Positions 34,911-46,707 of a DNA stretch of 64,000 nt are shown here, piece by piece. Origin of the DNA: Quillaja saponaria (Eukaryota; Streptophyta; Magnoliopsida; Fabales; Quillajaceae); NCBI GenBank assembly GCA_029379385.1, contig CM055614.1, positions 16,845,994-16,909,993 on the forward strand. The letters are read 5' to 3'. The stretch's first letter is position 1, and every line of letters begins with the position of its first letter. The notes below the pieces were generated by a model. That model made no database searches and was not told where the DNA came from. It saw nothing but the letters and a program-made list of their open reading frames with translations. The translations under genes were made by a program, and so were the position numbers.

Positions 34911-37029
34911 TCTTTCTTTTGTATTCTGTAGAATTTGAGTCATTGAACTTGTGAATCCATATATGCATCAACAATGTCATCTTTCCTTGCTAGTTCATGA
35001 TTGACTTTATGCATGCATTTTACAAATTGAATCATACTTTTGATGGTATGGTAATTAGTGCTTTGGATTGAGTAAGATCAGTTGAATGGTGTTAAAGATA
35101 ATTGATAATGATTCACATCATCAATCATCCCAATTATCTTTAGCAAATAATTGTTTGTTTGTTTGTTTCATTGATGGTTTAGTGGATCCTTGGAGATGTA
35201 GCTCTTTTAATCTCTTGACCTTCCTGACATGAAATGCTAGGTGTCTTTACTATACTTAATTTAGTCGGCCATGAAATTTTAACTTAGGTGTGAAGAATTA
35301 AAAAAAGTGAGTTATATATATATTTAGATCGTGGCTTGTTAATAAAAAAGATGTGTTTTCTTCATTGATTTTTTTGTTTGAATCTCCTTGGAAATAGTCG
35401 TGGATAGTAATTTTTCATAAATTTTTTTGATGTAGTGTCCTATATGACAAGTATTTGACCGGATCAAAAAAATGATTAGTCAAAATATACTTAAACTGAT
35501 TTAGACATACCTGATAGCTTAAATTAAAAAAAAAAAGATATTAGAATCTATAATCTTTATATATTAATTCGAATGTTTCTTTTTTTATTTTTTTATATAC
35601 TATTCAAACATAACCCCCCATAAAAATTGGCCAACTATGTTGATCCTCATTTTCTTAAATTTGATTATTTTATTGAAAGAACAGTGCATCGAAATCATTG
35701 CACGTGTATGCTTAAATTGTGTCATATCAGATAAGAAATTCAGGCTATCAGTTGAATGTGAGAAAGTAGAACCAGCTGAAAATTGACGTTAAAACCATTT
35801 AATTCAGGGAAAATAAGTTTGTATACATAAGTGTTTGTTATATTTTATATAAAAATAATAATTAAAAGTAGAATGATACATAAGGGATTTCCGTCTTTAA
35901 TAATAACTTTGCTTCATTACACGCACATACTCATATAATATTTTTATACTTTATAAGTGATAGTGTGTATACATATATTTATGGATGTATTTAAGTGTCA
36001 TAATTTGAGACATCTTTCGTGTTTGGTTTAACTTCTAAAATAATTTTTATACTTAAATTTTTAGTTATGACTATTTGGTTTTACCCAAAAATATCTTTGG
36101 ATTTTCAAAGTCTTGAAAGTTAAATCTATAGAAATCAATGTTTTTCCAAATAGAAAATGAGATAAGCTCAAATAAATTTTAATAGTTTATTTATTCATTA
36201 TTATTATATATATATATATATATATATATATTTAAAGAAATATACACATTATTTGTCATATTTCAACATATACTATTATTCAAATTTATGTATAGAATCA
36301 AAATCTGTAAATCAAAAAAAAAAAAAAAAAAAAATACATACTATCATTATTTAAAAAATAAATATAAATTCAAACATATATTTTCGTTATTTAAATATTA
36401 AAACTAATTATATAAAAATATTTTTGAAATAATTCATTGGAAAAATGTTTCAAAACAAACCACATTTTACTAATTTCAATGCTCAATATCATTTTCTTTT
36501 AAATACAGTTAAACTATATTTTTTTTATATCTCACAGCTCTTTTACGTTAACTTTTCCAAATATTTTTTTAACTTTTTTATACAGCACTTTTTAAATAAC
36601 TCTACTTGAAAAATATTTTTACTTACTGTGTTTTTTACACACAGCTTACCCAAACATACCAATCATATATTAGTTAGCATTAAATAGAACATTATTTCAA
36701 GAAATTTACATAAATAGATAATTGTTCTATAAACAATTTTAAATCTTAGTTTTAGAATTTCTAAATATGCGTACGATGAGGATAATAATTCTATAAAATA
36801 CAAGATTTTACTTTATCAATTTAAAGAGTCTTGATTAAATTAATATTTAAAATTTAAGATAATCAATTAATAATATTTTATTATCAAATTTCACAATTTC
36901 TGTAAGAGATTTTAACTAAATATACTATCTCTAAATAAAGTCAAGAGAAATGAGAAAATAAAGAACTGTTTTACTTTGCTTCTTATTTATTTATTTGATA
37001 ACAATAACTAATATTAATATGTTATATAA
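34911..37029. other. AT-rich intergenic DNA
   Basis: No gene. Contains a (TA)n microsatellite at about 36205-36231 and an A-run at about 36316-36334. Confidence 0.6.
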
Positions 37030-37890
37030 CAAGTAAAGTAAGCAAAATGGGTTGGCTTAGTCCTTCATGTGGGATAATTATGTCCTACAAGCCAATGACT
37101 ACTATAGTAATAGGGCATGAATTCTATAACTCATTTATGTAAATATTGACATTTTATATACATTATCATATTTTGAAGTTAAATATTTGTTATAAGAAAT
37201 GAAAATGAGTACCATGATAGTGATCATACTAATGAGATGCATTTTCCAAAAGCTTCATTCCAAAACGTTCCTAATCGAATGATTGCTAAAAAGGGTATTA
37301 GTGATCTAGTTAGAATAGTACATATCTTGTTTTCTCAGATGAAATGATTGATCACATGATCATTAGCATGGCATGGCGACACTAGAACAAGATGTATAGT
37401 GCCTATTAGATGTATAAGTTCATTAAACTGACTCACGAACTTGTACATGGTTGTCAATGAGAGTTGTTATCGTTACAATTATACATGAGATTCTTGGACT
37501 TGAGGCACCACATATATCTTGTGTCTGGTTCATCATACTTTGATATAACTCGAAGGTTGGTCTAGACATGACTGCCAAAAAGGGGTTATCATTGGGCATG
37601 GTCACTTGGACATGGAAACATGTGAGTGTATGATGAAATATTTGTCTATTTTAGTAGAGAGAGATGCTCTATATGGTCTAGCAAGATTGACTCTAAAATC
37701 CATGGCCAAGGTAATGGTGAAGTTGGATAATAATCTAATACTCAATGTGAGTCACCATTGAGATCGAGTCACATTTGATTAAGTTATTAGGGTTTGACAA
37801 TATTCCATACCCATCTAATGACAAAGGATTGGATTACATAGTAAATTGCAATTGGAAATGTTCTTTTTAAGCATTTTGTTCTTGACTAAC
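37030..37890. repeat. Repeat-like block, possibly a copia LTR
   Basis: A non-coding block of moderate GC, unlike its flanks, with a TGGCATGGCGACACTAG segment and a GAGATTCTTGGACTTGAGGC segment that remind me of Ty1/copia LTRs in other dicots. No TG/CA boundary or PBS could be placed, so this is a suggestion only. Confidence 0.3.
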
Positions 37891-38593
37891 ATTCTATGTT
37901 GTCATGACCTAAATCTCAGATCATGCCCAATGCATGAACCAAGCCAAGGCGAGGCTCACCTTTAGTCAAGTTAGCCTCAAACAGATATTAAATTATAAGG
38001 AGTTGATTAGACAACTCAGGAATTGATAATCAAAGCCAAATATTTTTCCTAAATCTAATGTAATTGTGGAGCAATACTATAAGAATCACAAAATAGCAAG
38101 TTAAACTAGAGAACAAATGAAACACTTTCAAGACTCCAAGTGGTGACACGGTTGAACCAAGTATCTTGAAAACTAGAAAAGATATTGGAATGAGCTTCAA
38201 CATACTCAATGAGTTAGCAAGTACAACACATACCACAAGTACATAAACATATAGATGCACAATTGATTTTATATTTTAATAACATGACTTTATTATTTAA
38301 CAAATATTTCCTTCCACAAAAAAATAAAAAAAAATAATTTTATCAGAATTATTTTGGTGAAGCATAATTACTTAAAATCTAAAATATGCTCATTTACGAA
38401 GCTTATTTTCAATGTCATTTTTCATTAAAAATTCACAAATATTTTTCAAAGAGAGAAATTCCAAGTCACATATTAAGAGCATGTTGTCTCCCACTATCGT
38501 GGTTAGAATAATAGTTAGAACTTAATTAAAAACACTTAGTTTGTTGGCCTTCATCAAAACTATCATATTTTAAGGCTAAGCTTAGGTATCATT
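37891..38593. other. Unassigned AT-rich sequence
   Basis: Nothing recognised; may belong to the leader of the copia element that resumes after the MITE. Confidence 0.4.
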
Positions 38594-38596
38594 TAA

Positions 38597-39095
38597 GGCT
38601 GTGTTTGGTTGCACAAATAGGATAAGACAAGATAACATATCATGTAGAGATTAATAAAGATTAGATATGTGCATATAAGCACTTATTGTATCCTGTGTTT
38701 GGTGCATGATTATGTAAGAGGCAAGATATGACTGAATTTACCTTTCTTATATGTTTGGTGCAATATTAGATTACATATGATATGACAAATTCTCATATTA
38801 TTTTGACTTTCTATTTTTATTTCTTCTAAAAAAAAAAGAAGTGTTTCCAAAGAGGATGGGATTGAGGCAATTTGAAAAATTTTCATGTTAGTTCATTGTT
38901 CCTTTATTTTATTCATCATAATACCATCACCCATCTAAAGGGAAAATAATCTTGCTTCAACAGGATTAAAACTCCATTTCAGATCTTTTTTTTTTTTTTA
39001 ATCTTATTTAGTGGCATGCACCAAATAGTTGATAAAAGTAAATAGGATACAAATATCTTATTCAACTTTCCTTATATGGTCTACCAAACACAGCC
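38597..39095. mobile_element. MITE, Tourist/PIF-Harbinger-like (499 bp)
   Basis: Ends GGCTGTGTTTGGT ... ACCAAACACAGCC are a perfect 13-bp inverted repeat, flanked on both sides by TAA (38594-38596, 39096-39098). No coding capacity. A TAA/TTA duplication and GG..TGTTTGGT ends fit PIF/Harbinger-derived MITEs. A hAT origin is less likely because no 8-bp duplication is visible. Confidence 0.8.
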
Positions 39096-39280
39096 TAAAA
39101 TGTTAAATGACAAAGCAATGTCAACCTAAGGATCTAGGAATTTACATGACATGTAAATGGTAGTTAATCAGTTATTTAAGTTTGTTTTGGTTTGTTAAGC
39201 CTCCCCAATTATCAAAACAAAATTAAATAATAGTCTAGCCCAACTAAGGATATCATGAGAAGATACCCCAAATCTATTGA

Positions 39281-41674
39281 GAGGGTCATTAAATTTGCTA
39301 AAATAGGGGGAGTAACCAATTTAAATAAAGACCTTTTAAATTTGGTGAATGCATAAATAAATACTTACATTGTATTTTATCTTTATATCTAGGTTGTTAG
39401 AATGATGATAATTTATCACTTAGATCCATACTTGAATCCAACAAGGTGATTGGTTCAAACTATTTATACTAGTACCGTAACCTCAAAATTGTTTTGAGAC
39501 AAAAAAATATATCATATGTTCTAGATAAAGATATTCCTTAAGCTTCAATTGAAAGTGCTTTTGGTTATGAATGTGATGCTTGAGTTCAATATCACCAGAG
39601 ATTCAAAGGCAATATGAGAACATGGATGCCCACACGATTATCATGAAATTGCAAGAGTTGTATGATAAACAAGGCATAGCTGAAAGATTCGAGGTATCCA
39701 AGGAACTTTATGTTGTAAAATGGCGTAAGGGTACTCAATTAATGTTCAAGTACTGAAAATGATTAGGTACATTGAAAGATTGTCACAATTAGGTTTTGCC
39801 ATGTACCATGAAGTTTCAATTAATTTGGTTTTACAATCTTTGCCAGAGTCATTTTCACAACTTGTTATGAACTACAAAATGAATAATAGTTAAAAACAAC
39901 TCTACTTGAATTACTTTACATGTTAAAGACAGGTAATATCAAGAAAGACAAAGCCCAGGTGATACTGATAAGTAGTTCTTCTATACCCTAGTCTAAAGGC
40001 AAGAAGATAAAGTCTAATATTAAGACTCAACCCATTAGCGACATCAAGAAAGACAATGCTAAGGCCACCTATTTCCATTGTGGCAAAGAAGGTCATTGGA
40101 AAAGGAATTGCAAAGCATATTTAAGTACCTTGAAGGACAAAAGTCTTGGTGAAACCTCTAATTAATGTATGTTTGTGATTGAGGTTAATTTATGATATGC
40201 AAACCTTAACTCATGGGTATTAGATACGGGTTGTAGTTTCCATATTTATAATAATGTGCAAGGGTGAAGTGGACTTGCAAGTAGGAATGAAACAAGAGCT
40301 GTTGCATCAGATATAGGATCTTACTTTTTGCATTTAGGATTCAGGCTTAGCATTGGAAATTGATAATTGTTCCTTCATTTCCATTATTTCTAAAAACATT
40401 ATTTCTATTTCTTGTTTGAACAAGAAAGGTTTTCCATTTGTAATAAAGGTAAATACGTTTTCATTCTCTATTAAAAGGATTTTATTATGAATGTGGTGTT
40501 TTACAAAATGGATTGTATGTTCTAGAATTGATTGATGTTATCCTCAGCATAAACATTGATAAACATAAAATAGATAGTCTCAAACCATCATATTTATGGC
40601 ATTGTAGACTAGGTCACATAAATGAGACTAAGATCATTAGATTACACCAAGTTGGTTATCTAGAAGCATTTAATTATGAATCTTACAAAACATGTGAATA
40701 TTTTCTATTTAGAAAAATAACCAAGAAACCTTTAAGAAGTAAAGGATCATGTGCTTCTGAGTTATTTGGAACTCATACACTCCGATATTTGTGGACTTAT
40801 GTCGATATAGGGTAGATGAGGGTTTTCTTACTTCATAACCTTCACTAATGACAAGTTTAGATATAGGTATATGTATCTAATAAGATATAAGTCTGAATCC
40901 TTTGAAAATTTCAAGGAATTTAGGAATGAAGTAGAGAAACATGCTGGTAAGAGTATTAAGACACTTAGATCTGATCGAGGTAGAGAATGCCTTAGCGAAG
41001 AATTCTTAGACTATTTAAAGGATAATGAGATCCTATCTCAATGGACCTCCTGGTACACCACAACTCCATGGTGTTTCTAAAAGGAGAAATCACACACTAT
41101 TAGACATGGTGCGGTCTATGATAAGTTAGGAGCCAAGAGTGATAAGTGCTTATTTATGAGTTTTCCTAAGGACACAAGAAGATACTACTTCCACCACCCA
41201 CAGGAACAAAAGGTGTATGTTTTAAGAAACACAAGTATTTCTTGAAAAAGAGTTTATTATTGAAAGAAGTGGTGGGAGTACAATAGAACATGAAGAAATT
41301 CAAGAAATCGAAAATGAGATTGATCACACTTTGGAATATGAACTTATACCATAAAGTTGGAGTCACAAGAAGAAGTTCAATTTACATAACAACTTCATAA
41401 ATCTAGTAGGAAAAGTCAACCTCCAATAAGATATGGATTTTTGTTGTAATCAGAAAGACAATGTTGTTATAGAGGATGACGAGGCTATTAGTTATGAGAA
41501 AACAATCAAGGACATTGATTCCTCGAAGTGGTAAGATTCCATGAAATCTAAAATAGACTCCATGCATGACAACCAAGTATGAGTACCAAAAAGTGTTAAT
41601 CCCATTGGGTGTAGAAGGGTCTTTAAGAAAAAGACTAATGCAAATGACAACATACAAACTTTCAAAGCAAGGTT
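39281..41674 (+). mobile_element. Ty1/copia retrotransposon remnant
   Basis: Leader and start of gag (LSLRSILESNK, 39399) are followed by later gag (ERLSQLGFAMYHEVSINLVL near 39770). The zinc knuckle is YFHCGKEGHWKRNC at 40069-40111, its first cysteine changed to tyrosine. The protease is WVLDTGCSFHI at about 40216-40246. A GAG-pre-integrase block (LWHCRLGHINETKI) lies at 40590-40640. The integrase core has SIKTLRSDRGRECLSEEF at 40946-41000 and RRNHTLLDMVRS at 41083. Then the start of RT (DIDSSKW; MKSKIDSMHDNQV; FKKKTNAND) runs to 41674, where it stops abruptly. Most of RT and all of RNase H are missing, and no LTR was confirmed. Frames are broken by stops. Confidence 0.85.
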
Positions 41675-42100
41675 AGTGGTACCTATTTTACCAAGTTCTT
41701 GTGCTAGCTTTGAAGCTCTGGTGGCATAGAACTCAGCATTAGACATATTGATTGGTCATTGTCATCTAGGTGCTTTTAATGATTACCGAAATCAAATTTC
41801 TCATAAATAGGCCCACCTTCAATTAGAGCCTGAGGGATATCTCTCTTTAGGACATACGAAAATTTTTCTTGTCTCAATTTTTTTTTTATATTACGGTATC
41901 AGTTCAAATAGTTAGAGCCGTTCAATTTTTTGGATTCTAGTATTGATCTAAATGACAAATTGTTCGTCATTCTAACAACCTAGATATAAAGATAGAAAGC
42001 ATCTGTCAATATTTATTTAATGCATTTACTAAATTTATTTATTTAATTTGGTTACTCCCACTATTTTATCAAATCTAATGATCATCTTGATTAGATTTGT
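41675..42100 (-). pseudogene. Inverted second copia leader + gag fragment
   Basis: The minus strand from about 42095 repeats the leader found at 39285 on the plus strand, including the AAAATAGTGGGAGTAACCAA segment and the CTTTATATCTAGGTTGTTAG segment. It continues with gag LSFRSILESKKLNGSNYL, then DIPQALIEGGPIYEKFDFGN in shifted frames, and DNDQSICLMLSSMPPELQS at about 41700-41760. The fragment stops at the RT end of the plus-strand copia. The two leader/gag copies form an inverted pair about 2.4 kb apart. Confidence 0.72.
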
Positions 42101-42129
42101 TGTTCTTATACTACTTAACTTGTATTGCA

Positions 42130-45100
42130 GTTATAGGTCATGATCAGGATGTTAAATATGGGGCAGATCTTTAACCCCCTATGGAGGATCAAGATGTCCC
42201 CCATAAGGTGGGCGACGTCCCTGAGTGTGTTGCGGGCACAAAGATGGAGAAGAATAGCAAGAATAAGATTACACCTCCCATAAGGTTGAGGAGGATTACC
42301 CATTCATCCACATAGCTAGAGGAAGTAAGTAAATTATATTTGTAATTTTGTATTCAAATACATTGTATTTACTAATGTTCATTTCTTTTTGTTTGTATTG
42401 TAGAACATTCGTTAGGGAAGACCCTAAGAACATGAAGATGATAATTAATATTTCTGATATTATCATGAAGCACATTCCAGGTTCGTTCTTCCAGTACTGG
42501 AAGTTCCTGGAGGATACAAAGACCTTATGCTATAATGATTTAATGGTAAGTTTAATTTTATTATTGTTTAAGATTTAATTTCATTTTAATATGTTGTTAA
42601 ATTACTAACAACAAGCTTTTATTTTGTAAATTATGCTTCAAAGACAATTTAGGGTTGTCCACGAGGAAAGAGTTGCTTCTCAAGCTGTGTTTGATGCAGT
42701 GGCCGCAAAGAGATGCAGCTATGTATTCTAGAAGCTACGTGCAAAATTGAAGACAAAGCAGCCATCAGGCCTACTCGCATGGAAGGAGGATGGGCACCCA
42801 AATTAGATCCCATAGAATTGGTGAGAGTCCTTGTATGACGAGTGGGCGGGCCTTGACATTCAGAGGTGCTATCGGACGATGGCTGTGAATAGGCAAGTGG
42901 GTGAGGAGCATATTCACCATGCATCTAGCTTTGTCAACACAACTGTTCACCAGAAGTGGCTAGTCAATAATATTTTACATAATAAATATTAGTTATAAAT
43001 TTGTATCAAAGCCTTTTTAACTAATATTGTTTTAAACTTTTTGTATAGGAGCAAGAGTTAGGTCGAGAACCTATAGTTATTAAGGTTCTTGACTACATTC
43101 ACAAGAGAAAGTCCGATGACTTCGTTTTTACAGAGTCGAAGGCCATTAATGTAAGTATGATTTGTCTTTTTACACAGTTGTTATTCTATTTTATGTACAT
43201 AACTTATTTTCATTTGTAGGACATGTTTAAGGCTTTAAAGGCGGCGGAGCTAGGGCAATATAGCACTGGGCAGCAGGGTAGTGCTGATACACCTGTTGAG
43301 GCCCCCATGAGTGACCTAGTTCTCTTCATGAAGTTAGTGGGCGGTAAGAGGAAGGGACTCATCTGCAGCTTTAGGGGTTGTATCAACTCCCAGCAAGTAC
43401 TGGGTGAAGTCATAGGGTGCGCAACTTCTGCCACTGCTGCTCATAACTCCAATACGACTTCTACTACATCTTCATCTCCTTTGGCATTCACTCCAGAGCA
43501 TATGGAGTTTGTACAAGAGTTAATTAGGAGAGAGTTGGGGCTACATCCACTGCCTCCAACACTACTACCTCAACCATCTTCAGTATGTATTATTTTTATT
43601 TCATTTTCATAATACAAAATTTTTATTTTGTTATAGTTTACATGCAAAAACATGTCAAGTTTGGGTTCGGGGGAAAAAAAGGTCAAATATTAAACTGTTT
43701 AAGATTTTGGTAGTACTGGCACGACCCTAGAGACGAATAAGACCTGTAAGAAAAACTGAAAATCCATTTGGATTAATGGTTAGGATTTTTTGATGAATTT
43801 TGAGTTTCAAGGCAAATACTTGCCAAGTTAGCATTCAGGGGGGCAAAATAATCAAATACTAGATCGTTTAGGATTCTGATAGTACCAGCACGACACTAGG
43901 GATGAATAAGACTTGTAGGAAAAACCAGAAATCAATTTTGATCAATAGTTAGGATTTTAGGACAAATTTTGTGTTTCAAAACAAAAACTTACTAAGTTTG
44001 GGTTCAGGGGAAAAACCGATCAAATACTAGTCCTTTTAGGATTGTTTGAGTACTGGCGCGACCGTGGGTACAAATAAGACCTGTAAAAAAATTCAAAAAT
44101 CCATTTGGATCAATGGTTAGAATTTTAGGACAAATTTTGAGTTTCAAGACAAAAACTTTGAAAACAGGGGAGCAAAATGGTCAAATATTTGTCAGTTTAG
44201 GATTCTGGCAGTGCCAACACGACCATAGGAATGAATAAGACCTATAGGAAAAATAAAAAATTCATTTTAATCACCAATTAGGATTTTAAGCCAAATTTTG
44301 AGTTTCAAGGCAAAAACTTGCATAATTTTGGTTTAAGGGGCAAAACGATCAAATACTAGTCCGTTTAGGATTCTGGGAGTACTGGTATGATCGTGGGGAT
44401 GAATAAGCTTTGTAGGAAAAACCAAAAATTCATTTTGATCAACATATAAGATTTTAGGACAAATTTTGAGTTTTAAGCCAAAAACTTGCTAAGTTTTGGT
44501 TCGAGGAACAAAACGGTCAAATACTAGTCCGTTTAGCATTTAGGTAGTATCGAAGTGATAGTGGGGATGAATAAGACTTGTAGGAATATCCGGAATTTCA
44601 TTTGGATCAATGGTTAGGATTTAGATAAATTTTGAGTTTTAAGGCAAAAACTTTAAAACTTAGGTTTGAAGGGCAAAATGGTCAAGTACTAGTTCGTTTA
44701 GGATTCCAAGAGTATTGGCACCATAATGAGGATGAATAAGACCAGTAAGAACAACCAGAAATCTATTTGGATCAACAAATAGGATTTTAAGCCAAATTTA
44801 GAGTTTCAAGGAAAAATTTTTAAAAACTTGCGTTGGTGGTGGAAAAATAGTCAAATACTAGTTCGTTTAGGATTCTAGGAGTACTGACATGATCGTGGGA
44901 ATGAATAAGACTTGTAAAAGCTGGAAATCTATTTAGATCAACGGTTAGGATTTTAGGACACATTTTGAGTTTTAAGGTAAAAACTTTGAAAACTTGGATT
45001 TGTGGGGCAAAACGATCAATGTTGGTCTGTTTAGGATTCCGGGAGTATCAACACGACCGTGGGAACAAATAAAACTTGTAGGAACAAGTGGAAATAAAAT

Positions 45101-45300
45101 ATAATTTTGAAAAGTTTGCTTAATTTGTTGAAGTTAATTAATTAGAGTTTCAACTTACATGTATATTAATTTAATTAGATATAACTTGTAACATATTAAT
45201 TTTGACTATTTAAAGTTTCATCTCCTACATCTGGGCCTTCGTACCTGAGTCAAGCTGACAAAGAATCTGGATATGAAGAAGACTTAAGATTTGGAGTTAA
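42130..45300 (+). pseudogene. Transposase_24-like (Ptta/En/Spm, PF03004) gene of CACTA-b
   Basis: Inferred exons: about 42130-42326, 42404-42545, 42641-42960, 43050-43150, 43220-43583 and 45217 onward, with GTAAGT/GTATGT donors and TTGTAG/TATAG acceptors at most joints. Translations include TFVREDPKNMKMIINISDII, QFRVVHEERVASQAVFDAVA (the diagnostic block), LYDEWAGLDIQRCYRTMAVN, HIHHASSFVNTTVHQKWL, then EQELGREPIVIKVLDYIHKR and FVFTESKAINDMF. This matches the order of the plant CACTA accessory transposase, which binds subterminal repeats. A TAG after 'CSYVF' and a stop in exon 1 break the frame. Exon 5 (43223-43583) is fully open. Confidence 0.75.
43660..45110 (+). repeat. Nine-copy tandem array, about 165-bp units (CACTA-b intron)
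   Basis: Landmark GGATGAATAAGACTTGTAGG or variants recur near 43720, 43890, 44060, 44220, 44388, 44552, 44724, 44892 and 45055. Each is followed by 'TTGGATCAATGGTTAGGATTT' type and 'GTTTAGGATTC' type segments. Units are diverged. The whole array lies between the GTATGT donor at 43584 and the acceptor near 45216. Confidence 0.9.
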
Positions 45301-45469
45301 GGTTGATATTTATATTTATGTATTTTACTTTCATTTATTATTTATTGTAATTAGTATTGTTACGATCCATGATTTTTATATATTAATTTTTTTTTTATAA
45401 ATTTCGATTTAAATAAAAAATTCTTTTGAAGCAGATATTTATAAGTATAAAAATAAAAAATAATTAAAA

Positions 45470-45839
45470 TAATGTAGACATCTACGTCTGCGTTTGCAAA
45501 CCACTGACATAGATAATTTACAAGAAATTAAAAAAAAAATGTGTTAGTTATTCTAAATTTGCCGTGCAGTCGCACTTATATCTACGTTTGCGTATCAACA
45601 TCTGGGTTCGAAACTCTGATGCTTGGCACCTCAATTATTAGTGGCTAGAGTTTACGTCTATTGTGCAGACACAGATATATAGAAGCAGATAAGTCCTGCA
45701 TCAGCGCAGACGCAGAAACTTGTATCTGAGTCTAATCTTACTAGGCTTGCTTGTTTGTGTCTTTTTGCAATCTGCTTTTGTATTAAAACTTTTTGTGTCT
45801 GTAATTAGAAGACTGTAGATAATGCCTTTTCTTGTAGTG
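45470..45839. repeat. CACTA-b subterminal repeats and terminal sequence
   Basis: GCAGACGCAGA, TCTGCGTTTGC, CTACGTTTGCGTA and GCAGACACAGAT motifs occur in both orientations, and the block ends TTTTCTTGTAGTG at 45839. The adjacent base pair change to gypsy internal sequence fixes the boundary. Confidence 0.82.
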
Positions 45840-46702
45840 AGCTATTTTTCCTAACATGGCTAATATGCTTAAGATCAAAGGATACAAAAGTGATATTTAA
45901 ACAAAAGGCTAGGATTAAAATATGTGTTCATAAAGAAAAAATAGGATTAAGCTCAAAAGGAGTATACTAAAAATAAGAATTAAAAAAGGTAGGCATGAAA
46001 AAGCTCAAATGATTAAAAAATGACCTAAATCATGTCTCTAACTAAGTATTGCCTAGAATTTCGCCTCAAGAGAGATTCAAACTATTTCTAAGGTTTTAAA
46101 CATAACATTAAGTCCACTACAACATAAACCTTATCTAAGTTGTCATTAAAACTCGCAAGTCTTAGATTATGCGTGCAAAAATATATGAAATCACATCCTT
46201 ATAATAGTATACCTAAAAATACACGCACTTTAAGAAAAATCAACATAAAAGGATAGCTAAATTCATATCATGGGATTGGGGAAGCAATTAATACAATATA
46301 AAGGAAACATCTAATAGAAAATTAAATACTTAACAACCTAAAAAGAAAGTAACTTCAAAACAACCTAAAACAGAATTAAACAAGGTAATAACTGAATAAT
46401 TATAGCCCTGAACTTAAATAAAACAGTGTACTCAATGCAGGAAACAAATAAAACAAAAGGAAAGAGTAAAGGAAAGAGAAAAAATCCCTCAAAAGCTAGC
46501 TAAGGAGAGTTCTAGTCATCTTCCTCCTTCTCATCGTCATCAAACGGAGGATTATAAGGAGTTGGAGGATCTGAAATGGGACGACAATTATCCAATGGGA
46601 TCCTATGGTTGTGAGCATATGCACGAAGAAGTCTGTCATACGAGATGTCAGCAGGCATATAGTAGGCATTTTGTTTATCAATTTTGGACCTCAAAATGTA
46701 AA
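45840..46702 (-). pseudogene. Element X (gypsy) 3' internal part, end of its extra ORF
   Basis: 45850-46110 resembles the 3' internal region of element 2 (24945-25260). At 46694-46496 the minus strand encodes RSKIDKQNAYYMPADISYDR followed by an acidic tail (FDDDEKEEDD). I interpret this as the C-terminal part of the PF20167-type ORF whose conserved domain lies at 48524-48264, the two being separated by the inserted LTR 46708-48127. Confidence 0.55.
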
Positions 46703-46707
46703 AAGCG

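Larger units (their letters stand above)
42110..45839 (+). mobile_element. CACTA-b: CACTA transposon, 3' part with right terminus
   Basis: Contains a spliced Transposase_24-like gene, a large intronic tandem array, subterminal repeats (45470-45800) and a right end GCCTTTTCTTGTAGTG, the reverse of CACTACAAGAAAAGGC. The element is inserted in gypsy element X, whose 3' internal sequence starts at 45840. The left end is not seen; copia sequence lies there. Confidence 0.82.

Noticed and set aside
41403..41746. 84-codon minus frames, including one beginning MSNAEFYATRASKLAQ
   Set aside because: Out-of-frame shadow of the inverted copia gag (DNDQSICLMLSSMPPELQS in the correct frame) and antisense of copia RT.
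45595..45640. GGGTTCGAAACTC, resembling a tRNA T-arm
   Set aside because: No acceptor or anticodon arm can be paired around it; it lies in CACTA subterminal repeats.
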